DNA of 64,000 nt from Favolaschia claudopus (Eukaryota; Basidiomycota; Agaricomycetes; Agaricales; Mycenaceae). The stretch is taken from positions 992,001 to 1,056,000 of the forward strand of contig JAWWNJ010000048.1 of NCBI GenBank assembly GCA_037176885.1, given 5' to 3'. The position numbers and the translations under genes are program-made. This document shows, piece after piece, positions 55,435 through 64,000 of this stretch. How positions within the stretch are numbered: position 1 is the stretch's first letter; every line of letters begins with the position of its first letter. Below the pieces are notes generated by a model. That model did not search any database, was not told the origin of the DNA, and saw only the letters and a program-made list of their open reading frames with translations.

Positions 55435-58400
55435 ATGATGTTCCGCGCCGCCTTCTTGGTGCCATGTGTCGTGGCACTCGGCGCGCTTCTCGTCGATTCC
55501 AAGTCGCAACGGGCGGAGTCAGAACTTGACGTTGTCCGCGAACGCAGACTTTCTAATATCGTCGGTTCTTCGACCGGCGCGGCAAATATTGCTTTATGGT
55601 GTGTTTCGATTGTCCATTCATTTCGCAACTTGTCTGTAACCTTGACCATGAATCTTCAGGTTATCCACTCAACGCGCAGATGGCACTTGGGACGATGTTA
55701 ATTATGCCGCAGGCTGCGAGGGAAGTCGCAGTAGCTGGCCCGCTCAACAGCATTGGGTTCGCACAAGTAAATTCTTTCCCCCATTTTATTCCAGTATTTA
55801 TTTGAACCACATTTTAATTATTTTGCATTTTACAGACACTTTCGCTTCTGCCTGGCATGGCGGCTTCAAGGGCGCGTTGAACTGGACCGGGAATCCTGAC
55901 CTTCGAGCTTCGATCTCGACTGCGATGGGTTACTGGTTCGACAACGATTTCACGAATCCTGCATGTCTCGACGGAAACGGGACGGCCGTTTGTCCTTGCG
56001 GGACCCCTGGTTTATGGTGAATATAATATTCACATCCAATCAACGTCGTCTCTTCCCGTACTAATGTTTTTTGACTAGGAATACGAACTGGTTCTCCAAC
56101 GTATGATTTAATTCGCACCCTCCTTTTATTTTTTCAACTTTTCACAAAACAGATCATCCTCATCCCCAGCTGGGTCGGCCAAGTCTGCCTCTCACTCGGA
56201 GACACCCTCACCGCTTCCGAGCTTGAAGGCTGCACCCGAATGACCAGCCGAGCATACAACACCCTGCAAACCGGCATCCAAAACATGACCTCTGGCATCA
56301 CCGGCGCGAATCTCCTCGACATTGCCTCCGTCGGCATCGATCTGGGACTCCTCCAGGGCAACTCTTCGCTCGTCAAGGAGGGATACGATGTCGTTCATAG
56401 CGATTTCGTATATCAGACTCAGCCTAAGGCGGATGGGATCCGTCCGGATGGCTCGTTTGGGCAACATGTCGGGCTGTTGTATAACGGGTTAGTGGAAAAT
56501 TCACATGGTCGGAACCGCGTTGAACTTGGCTGAATAATGATGATTACAGTGCCTACGGAAAAGACTAGTACGTGTCGCAGTTTCATGTCCTGCATATTAC
56601 GGACGCTGATAATGCCATTCAAAACTTTCAGTGTCAATGATGTCCTCAACCTCGAGATTTGTTCCGGCGGGACACAGTTCCAGGCGGGCGACGACGCGAA
56701 GAGCGTTTTTACTTCCTTGTTGAAAGCGGTAAGTCTGTGGATCAATGATTCACTCTTCAACATCTTGTCTTGTCAACGTACTAATCGACTACTTATCTAT
56801 TCTAGGATGCGTGGATGATTTTCCGGAACATAATTACGAACATTCCTCACTGGGATTATGTGCGTTTGCCGTTTTCCCGTTTTGTTTTCCGAACGAACTA
56901 GTTCATTGACTTGAACTTTGTAGACTGTGATTGGGCGGAACATTGCTCAGCCGACTACCGACAAAAAGTTCGTTCGTCCCGACTTCTTTGAATATTCGGT
57001 TTGAACTGACGTCTCCGAAGCTCTGCAGCGACTCTCCAGATAAACTTGACGCAAATTCAAGAGCTGGGGCAACTCTGGGATTCGGACGATATCACGCAAG
57101 TGTACAACGGGTTGGCTGGTAATGGATCCACTGTCAACACCGGTTCTATTGTGGGGAATCGGATGTTCTATGCGAATGACTATATGGTGAGTGACATGCT
57201 GCGGTTGAGGGAGGATGTTGAGTCATGGCTAATGACGATTTGTGTAGGTTCACCGTGGGCAAAACTATATGGTTACGCTGAAGATGTTTGGCAAGCGGAC
57301 GTTAAATGCGGAGTGTGTGAATTCGCAGAATAAGCTTGGGTTCCATTTGTCGGATGGAGCGATGTATACGTATAATACCGGTATGACTTCCTTGACTTTT
57401 GCGTACGATCTTCAACTAAAGTTTGATGTTTCATAGGCAACGAGGTATTTAACAACAAGTCGCATTAAACCATATAACTGATTTTTTTTTCAGTACCAAG
57501 ACATCTTTTCCGCATGGGATTGGAATCTAATCCCCGGCACTACGGTGGATTACGGCGCCACACCTCTCAATTGCGAATCTACATCTAAACCAGGAATTCA
57601 ACCGTACGTCGGTGGGGTATCCGACGGCATCGTCGGTATCGCTGCTATGCGCTACGATAACCCCGCAACTCGAGCCCTGACCTGGCGGAAGACGTACTTT
57701 TTCCTCGAAGACGATATCATGTTCGTCATGATCGCGCTCATCACGTCGTCGACTTCCGCACCAGTGTATACCGTCTTGGATCAGCGTGCACATTCCGGAG
57801 ACGTCTTTGTCAACGGCGCCACGAAAGGTTCAGGGAATTACACCAACGTCACCACCCTTTGGCATGGGGGTACTGGGTACACTTTCAACGCTTCCGACCC
57901 GGCAATTTCGTTGTCCGTCCAGGTGGAGGAGAAGACTGGGAATTGGCAGAATATCGGCAGCTCCAAGGCGGCGGCTAACACTGTGGATATGTTCACTGCC
58001 TTCCTATCTCACAAGGACATTTCCGCGCCTACGTCCTATACGATGTACCCCGGCACGACACAGGCTGGATTCGCGAAGAAGGCAGCTGCGGAGCCCAACA
58101 ACTTACACGTCGTGCGCAACGATGGCTCGATTTCTTGCCTTCTCGATAGCGCACACAACACGGCGTACATCGCCTTCTGGACTGCCGCGGGTTCGACTTT
58201 CACGGTTCCGTCGTTGAAGTCTGGCGTTGGCGCGATTCAGGTCAAGGCAAATGGGAACTCGATCCTCATATTGCGGATGGACACCTGGGAGGTTACTGTG
58301 TCGGATCCGACGCAGAGTCTTACGGGGCTTGCGCTCAACTTTACGCTTTTGTCTGGGACGGCCCCGCTAGGGTGGGGGTCCGTTAAAAGCCGGCCAGTTA

Positions 58401-58459
58401 CCGTTGCTCTTCCGACGGATGGAACCGTAGGAGCGGGTGTTACTGTCAAATTGCCTTGA
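55435..58459 (+). CDS. Secreted polysaccharide lyase family 8 protein
   Basis: Thirteen exons: 55435-55598, 55660-55766, 55836-56016, 56079-56100, 56153-56487, 56550-56567, 56632-56728, 56806-56859, 56924-56967, 57021-57186, 57248-57380, 57437-57444 and 57494-58459, total 2295 nt (764 residues). A signal peptide precedes the alpha-toroid domain. It carries the PL8 catalytic Asn region (NTNWFSNIILIPSWVGQ), His in DGSFGQHVGLLYNG and Tyr in GAYGKDY. The beta-sandwich domains follow (MFYANDYMVHRGQNYM, SDGAMYTYNTGNEYQDIF, WDWNLIPGTTVDY). The family cleaves uronic-acid polysaccharides such as hyaluronate, chondroitin or xanthan by beta-elimination; the fungal substrate is not known. Exon 12 is only 8 nt and exon 6 is 18 nt. 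The gene is enclosed by the inverted repeat arms. Confidence 0.92.
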
Positions 58460-58842
58460 TTTAACAAGGAATACTCTCGTTTATATAACTATATCTACTA
58501 CCATCTTTTGTCCGTATACTTAGTCCAAGTTCGGGTCGTTTGACCCCAGAATCGTATATCGTTTGATATCAGCTCGACGCATTAGAATTATGGCCGATTG
58601 AGATTCGTTCGTATATATCGTTTCCTGATCTCTACAGCCATTCCAAAAAAAAAGCCGAATATTAATAAAGGAACGTTCATCCTGCGCTGCTCTTTGAAAT
58701 AGAGTATTCTAATCTTGAGAATGAAGTTCGTGCGTAACTTGAGCTCATGCCAGGCCGACGGAATGTATGTTTGAGAACGTAAGTTCTCCTACATGAGTTG
58801 GTATACAACTCAAGTCCTGATAGATATGAGTTCCATTAGGAA
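58460..58842. other. Intergenic region between convergent genes
   Basis: 3' flanks of the PL8 gene and the minus-strand gene. AT-rich, no gene seen. Confidence 0.5.
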
Positions 58843-60030
58843 CTATTTGTCGAGATCCCACAGCATCTGGAGGCCAACCGCAATAGAGGTATCAGGTTTC
58901 GCATCGATGTCGCACGCCCAGGGCTGTAAGTTTCCCCTGTGCTCGCGACATAACAGCTGTCCTGCTTCTGGCTTCGCAACAGCTTTGGGGGCCCGGTCCT
59001 CGTAGGCAGGAGAAACAGGGTCGATTATGCGCACGACACGCAGATGGACGACCCGTTTTCCTTCATACTGAGGGTCTGTAGATTTTTCAAAACGGGCTAT
59101 GGCCGAGCCTGCGTTCATAATATGTGAGTGTGTAAAAACTTCTGAGTCGATCTACCTACCTGCCCAAGGATACCACCTGACATTGTCCGTCTGGCAATCA
59201 AACAAATGGGGCACGACCAGTCGGTGAATTTTGTCTCTGCCCACGACGACGAGAGAGAGTGCGCGAAAGTTGACGGAGAACTCTTGATTGAGGCGAAAGA
59301 TGAGGTTGTGGGAGAATATCTGGTTGACGTCGCGAAAAAGGTGGCGACATCGCGATATTTGGTATCTAGAGACCAGGGATTCAAGTAGCAGTTGGTCGCG
59401 GAGGTGGTAGTGTTCCCGACAGCTGATCTGAGGGAGGCTGATCTGCCAAGGTAGCCCGTTGGGAGAGATGAGGTCCTGTGCGCTTTCGAAATCCTCGGGG
59501 GATTCTGCCAGGCGAAAACGGAGGCCTCCCTCACATGGCATAGAGTATCGAGGCCGATAGAAGTACAAAAATCCCGAGCTTCCTGGGGGAAATACAGAAA
59601 GATGGGGGCCAGCAGTTTGGCGAAGGTAGTAAAGGTGACGGTCTTGTTTGTAGCGTCGACCGACTAGCGAATGTGAGGGCCTATCGATTGAATGAGGAAA
59701 TCGGACCCTGAATGCTTGCTTATCCGAAAGATTGATTTTGTCCTGTGGAACAAGCGCAGCTGGATTCAAGGTGGAGACGTAGAACATTCCACTGATAGCT
59801 CTGGCTTCTGGGCTTCGAGCGGAGTCGAAACGGCCCGGGGAAGTGTATGCCCAGCGCAACAGGGAAATCGACCTGAGCCGCTGCGACCGAGGAGTCCCGA
59901 TGCAAAGGAGGAGCATTTTGTCAAGGTCGAAGGTCGGGCCCCAGGGGGGAGCAACCCTGTGGGAGAGATATGTGGTACGCTGATGTGCGCAAAGTCCCGT
60001 CCAATCCGAGTCCGAGTTCGAGACTAACAA
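58843..60030 (-). CDS. Basidiomycete-lineage hypothetical protein
   Basis: Two exons join in phase: an open frame from about 60030 to 59160, and 59108-58843, linked by an intron with a GTAGGT donor and an AACGCAG acceptor. The second half of exon 1 (RYSMPCEGGLRFRL, SPEDFESAQDLISPNGLPW, QLLLESLVSRYQISRC, VVVGRDKIHRLVVPHLFD) and exon 2 (GSAIARFEKSTDP, VVHLRVVRIIDPVSP, LQPWACDIDAK) fit a recurring family of agaricomycete proteins of unknown function, usually multicopy. The true start is not fixed: the first in-frame ATG is near 59917, and an upstream exon around 60121 is possible. No signal peptide seen. It lies inside the inverted-repeat segment. 60031-60409 holds no other supported gene. Confidence 0.65.
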
Positions 60031-60409
60031 TATAACTTGTTAGTAGCTTTTCGCTCGGCCGTGGATGATGGGCAGAACGAATATATTCATACCTGAGACA
60101 ATCCAGTCTGGTACTGGTCATGTATTGTAAGTAGAAGTGATAAAAGGATACTGAAGGCGAGGACCTACTTACTACGCTCTTCAAGTTAAATTCGCTCGGT
60201 CCAGCCTAAGAGCGCTGGAAGAGTCAGGACACGTAGAATACGAGGAATTGTCCAGGTCTGCCGCCCGGCGTGCAAATCTAGATCTCCGCACCGACTTGCT
60301 CCCGTCTATTCCGCTAACGCATTCGGGAATCGGTGTTGTCGTGGAGAGAGGTGTTGCTGAGCTGCCTAGTGGCAGTGCATTTGGTTGGTATTCGGATTTC
60401 TCCGGCATT

Positions 60410-61165
60410 TCTGATGCACGGCATTATGGCATTGCTTTCCCAAGATCAGTGCCAAACAAATCGCAAACAATAAAACTTTTTTCTCCGTCACTACAGCCCA
60501 CTCGCGGATGCGGAGCCCCAACGACCAGAAAGCTACGGTTGCCGTCGACTAGGCGTAGTAGATCTTGCCTCTCACCCACTTTCTGCCTCTTTTCCGCCTG
60601 CCAACCATCCACCACAACGGTCGCGGCGGCGTCGCGCGGATAAAATCCGAGTACTAAGGACTGAGATAATGGTGCGTTCTTCACCCTTTCAATACTCGTT
60701 CTTCCGTATGACGAAACATCGGAATTACCGCCTGAGCCGCAAGGCACTGACGACAATTCCATGGCTGTATTTTTTAAAAATATTCTGATCTCTTCAATGC
60801 TTACTTCTCGTCTCTCTTCCTGGCTTGTACACGTGCTGACTCTTCCTCTTCCTCTAACAGATTCATCGCTCCCTTTGCGCTCCCTGATCGTCGCGCTGGA
60901 TACAAGCAAGTCGCTAGCTTGAGGATGCGTCAGAGAGAGCGGCGCTGACGAATTGTGCACCTACCTGCACCTCCAACGGTGAGTATCATTTCTGCTACCA
61001 TCCATCTTCAGCCAGCGCAAGCTCCTGGCGTTTAGGATGAGCCTATATATTTTTCAGTTATCCCTGTCTTAACATTTATGTCGAGATTTATGAAAATCTG
61101 ATCCCTCTTCTTTGCTTCTCTTTGGCCGCTTCATTTCTTACGCTGATACCATACATCCGCAGGTT
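60410..61165 (-). repeat. Right arm of the large inverted repeat
   Basis: Reverse-complement partner of 53800-54565. In this arm a 178-codon minus-strand frame (60960-60424) is open and includes GSGGNSDVSSY, ERVKNAPLSQSLVLGFYPRD and FIVCDLFGTDLGKAMP. In the left arm the same sequence is broken by stops. The arms enclose 5.8 kb with the PL8 lyase and one other gene. Confidence 0.85.
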
Positions 61166-61189
61166 ATTCTCGACGTGGAAGATATGCCG

Positions 61190-61380
61190 GCTTGGTGAGA
61201 CTCCTCGAGCCGCGCATCCTCGACCTCACCGTCGCGCGCAATGGGGGCTTCCTCGTAGCATGGGACTACGCCAGTGGAGGGAGCGTGCGGAGATTACGAG
61301 AGTGGATGGTATGGGGCAGCCGGGGACGACGCGCCTTTGTGCGGCGAAGCTTGCTAACCATAACGTCGTTATTGTGGATC
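61190..61380 (+). pseudogene. Fragment of the HWDTY gene family
   Basis: Encodes LEPRILDLTVARNGGFLVAW, matching the 52960 region of the gene at 52757-53452 (FEPRILHLSVERNGRFPTSW). Matching blocks MGQPG and CAAKLA then follow in another frame. Only the 3' third of the family gene is present, right next to the inverted-repeat arm. Confidence 0.75.
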
Positions 61381-62967
61381 AATCTCTATAGACAGCGTAA
61401 CGGCTGGGGACGATATCTCTACCTTACTTCTCCGCGTCCGCGTAGTCTGTACCCACCGGCGTCTCGACGTGAGTCCTGGACATATGCATATGCATCGAGA
61501 GGTACCTAGGTGATTCCACCCTTTACGACAGAAAAATGGGAGACAATTCTGGAGAGTTCGCAGAGTCCGAGTCTGAGAAGAAAAACCGTGGCACTTGAAG
61601 ATGCAAGAGGAGGGCCAGTTGACGCGTCCCAGTTACGAGGACCCAAGTATGTGCTGTAGTCTGTTTCGACGCGGTGTTGCCTTTTGTTTCCACCGCGTCG
61701 TCGCGTTAGGAAGTAACGTGATTACTGTATCAACTCTTTGTTCCTCACGTCCATCATCATTGGAGTCCATCAAGAGGCCTCAGATCTCTGGATCTGACCC
61801 ACTATCAACAGCACGTGCATCAGAAGGGGGCCCAAATATTGTTATTTGCTTGGCTATTGATCTGAGTCTTGAACAGCCGTAGACGGTACTTTTATAAAAA
61901 AAGAGAGGGAGATTAGACGTAAGACTTCTTTTAAAAAATAGCGGTGATTTAGCGGTGAGCTTTTTAAAAAGACTAGAGGAGAGGTACCCACTACCTGATG
62001 CGGCAGGTTTCGAGCGGCGGCGTCGTTGGCGCGTACCTCGGGGCGCCAAACGAGCGCGTGGCTGTGTCGTCCGCCGTCGTGCCCGCCCCGCACGCGCCCC
62101 GCCAAAACAGGCCTTCCAAATACGGGATTTTTACCGTTATACCGCGGGGTAAAGAGGTATATGTGTTCGAGGGACGTATACGGTGGTGCTGACGAAGACT
62201 TGTTGGGTGTTACGGTGGTTTCAGGCAGGGGTGGGCGGGGACTTTCGTCGAATTGGGGGGGGGGAATGTGGGCGGGATAGGTTGATGGGAATGATGGGTC
62301 AATGGGATCATGACATTGACAGGTGTGGCCGCATGTTATGATCCCAGGCTCTTCCCGCCTTTCCCGCCGCCCTCCGAACCGCCCCGCCGATACTCCTCCT
62401 CACTTTCATTCAATAAATATCATTATTATCTGTGGCTTCCGATGAGCACGCACCTCCTGTCTGACATCCCGCACCCAATCCCGCCCTCCCGCCTCTAATC
62501 CCGCCTCCCCCCTGCCTGCCTTGCAGTGAATTAATGTATATTCAATTGAGGAGAAAAATGAAAAATGGTACCGACAATTCAAGAACGTCTTTAAGTTGTA
62601 ACAGGGAGTGCGCAACTCATTGTGTCTTGTCTAATAACAACAATATCCTTTTCCTTTCACAAACCTCAAAGTTTGGCGGTCCGATTGTTGCGGATTATCT
62701 AAGAAAACCACAAAACGACCAAGTCCGACCAAGTTCACAAAAATTGTTTTTATCAAATTAAATCGTAGCTACGGATATATAGAGCGTCGGATGAGCGACG
62801 TCCAGTGTCATTGTGGTTGAACACAATGTAAATGAACCCCGGTTGAGCGGGAAAGAAGGTATTCGTGGTTGAGCACGACAATGGTAAAAATCACAAAATA
62901 AAGATCACCGCTTGGCGCGTCTGTAAGAGAATCAGAAGCGGTAAGAAATTCGAGCTCGTAGAAGAGC
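61381..62967. other. Gene-free stretch
   Basis: About 1.6 kb with no supported gene. Notable are a poly-A rich patch with TTTTTAAAAA motifs at 61890-61975 and a G-run (GGGGGGGG) near 62258. Confidence 0.5.
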
Positions 62968-64000
62968 TCACTTTGCTTGCTGTGGGTCAGAATTCTCATT
63001 TTTCCGCTTCTTCCCCCCACCCTCTTCGTCCTCCATTCTCTTCTTGGACCTCTCTAACGTCGCCAGCAGCTGTTTATCCGCTTCCGCACTACCGGGAATT
63101 GGTCGCGACGACAACGGAACCGGCATTTCTCGACTCGCTGCGGGCTTGCGAGCGCGCTTTGTCCTTTCGGAGAGGAGGGTTGGCGGTGCGGTGGCGGCTG
63201 GTGGCTTTAGTGGCAAGAGGATGGTAAGCGGCGCTCCCCCCGCAGGGTTATGCAGCCGCCGTGCCTCCGCTGCAGCCTCAGCAGCAGCCCCCTCATCTTT
63301 CTCCTTCTCCCTCCTTGCGTTCTCCCGCATCTGCTGCGACATCGACATGGGTAGGGGGGAGTCCAGGGAGAGCGGGACGGCGTTCCCGTTACCGTCATAC
63401 GTTTGAAAGAACGTATATCCGGCTTCTCTTGCAGTTTGCGGTCGTTTTCCCCCACCCCCTCCTCCCCCTCCCCTACTGCCACTTGGTCCACCATCATCAC
63501 CACCTCCTCCTCCTCCTCCTCTCCCTCGTCCTCCTCGTCCTCCTCGTCCTCCTCGTCCTCCTCGTCCTCCTCTCCCTCCTCCTCGTCCCCCTCCCCCTCC
63601 TCGTCCCCTTCCAAGTCCGCGCTGATCCCCACTGTCACCGCGAGGCGCCGGTGGAGCATTGCAGCGTGTGCGGGAGCTGGGGAATGCGCTCGCCGACAAC
63701 GGGACCGCTTCCGGTATCACAGCCAAACAGTTGGTGGTGTTTGCAGCGATGGAAACGGGTGCGGTGACTGGTGGAGCGGCGGAGGATGAGGTGATGGTGG
63801 TCAGACTTGACATCGGCTGTGAAGGGGATGGAGGAGACGGTTGTGCTGGAGACGAAGTGGCGGTCGACGCCGGGCGAGAGGCCACCGGGGAGTGGGGTAA
63901 AGATGGCGCTGCTGAAGTTATCGAGACGGGCGCAGGCGTGGAGAGCGGAGAGGTCGCTAGCGCCTTTGGGCGGGGTCTTGGTGGTGTCGGCGTAGAGGCA
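62968..64000 (-). CDS. RGG-box protein, 5' end outside the window
   Basis: One frame from the right edge to a stop at 62968, with no start inside the window (the frame is open through 64000). The visible 344 residues are disordered: Ser/Thr/Pro/Ala-rich first, then an RGG/GRG tract of about 40 residues at 63600-63460, then a short more ordered part (REAGYTFFQTYDGNGNAV). A charged Lys/Arg tail ends GGGKKRKNENSDPQQAK. RGG tracts commonly bind RNA or G-quadruplexes and are arginine-methylated. The tract is coded by GGAGGACGA-type nonamers, so its length may vary between strains. Function unknown. Confidence 0.75.
   Translation of the reverse strand, partial: ASTPTPPRPRPKALATSPLSTPAPVSITSAAPSLPHSPVASRPASTATSSPAQPSPPSPSQPMSSLTTITSSSAAPPVTAPVSIAANTTNCLAVIPEAVPLSASAFPSSRTRCNAPPAPRGDSGDQRGLGRGRGGGGGRGGGRGGRGGRGGRGGRGGRGRGGGGGGGDDGGPSGSRGGGGGGGGKRPQTAREAGYTFFQTYDGNGNAVPLSLDSPLPMSMSQQMRENARREKEKDEGAAAEAAAEARRLHNPAGGAPLTILLPLKPPAATAPPTLLSERTKRARKPAASREMPVPLSSRPIPGSAEADKQLLATLERSKKRMEDEEGGGKKRKNENSDPQQAK

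Noticed and set aside
60424..60960. 178-codon minus-strand frame as a functional gene
   Set aside because: It lies in one arm of the inverted repeat, has no clear domain, and its partner arm is broken by stops, so a relic is more likely.
1..64000. tRNA or rRNA genes
   Set aside because: I scanned for B-box-like GGTTCGAATCC and for conserved rRNA stretches and saw none with matching partner elements. A covariance-model search (tRNAscan-SE, Infernal) would be decisive; a high-scoring hit would overturn this.

Overview
This window is from a filamentous basidiomycete, most likely a mushroom-forming Agaricomycete. The sequence shows genes split into many small exons by introns of about 48-60 bp with GT donors, CTNAC-like branch sites and short acceptors. 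The gene set agrees: a macrofage-activating-glycoprotein-type secreted lectin, a KDZ-type transposase with cysteine clusters, an agaricomycete-type integrase element and a fungal PL8 lyase. No rRNA, tRNA or prokaryotic feature was found. Gene models were built by hand from splice signals, phase continuity and family conservation. When every exon of a model is listed, the exon lengths sum to a whole number of codons.

Layout. 1-5.5 kb: a partial serine-rich gene and an rve-type integrase gene with intact D-D-E residues, both on the minus strand. 5.5-8.5 kb: no convincing gene, with a purine-rich GAAAACGAAA-like stretch. 8.6-32.9 kb: a conventional host block. In order it holds the secreted ricin-B-fold glycoprotein (11 exons), an unknown intronless gene, a 1239-residue TBC RabGAP, a 295-bp tandem duplication, COA6, a basic/serine-rich protein, an alpha/beta hydrolase, a small secreted protein, a DUF4139 protein with an FG-rich insert, a formamidase in 24 exons including a 6-nt micro-exon, a TPR protein with a histidine-rich tail, and a double-psi-barrel secreted protein.

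33.9-46.1 kb: a striking segment flanked by two arrays of 67-bp monomers arranged as 134-bp dimers. The arrays are recognisably homologous and in opposite orientation. Between them lie a GINS Psf1-like gene, a DEDDy 3'-5' exonuclease gene, three genes of unknown function and a KDZ-family transposase gene with SWIM-like and CxC zinc-binding clusters. I propose this is one large composite KDZ-type mobile element, or nested elements, carrying replication and repair cargo.

46.5-64 kb: a MINDY deubiquitinase ending in a CaaX box, an unknown multi-exon gene, a proline/glutamine-rich gene flanked by inverted copies of a decaying gene family, a 0.76-kb inverted repeat pair enclosing a 13-exon PL8 polysaccharide lyase (with an 8-nt exon) and a lineage-type unknown gene, then a third fragment of the decaying family and a partial RGG-box gene running off the right edge.
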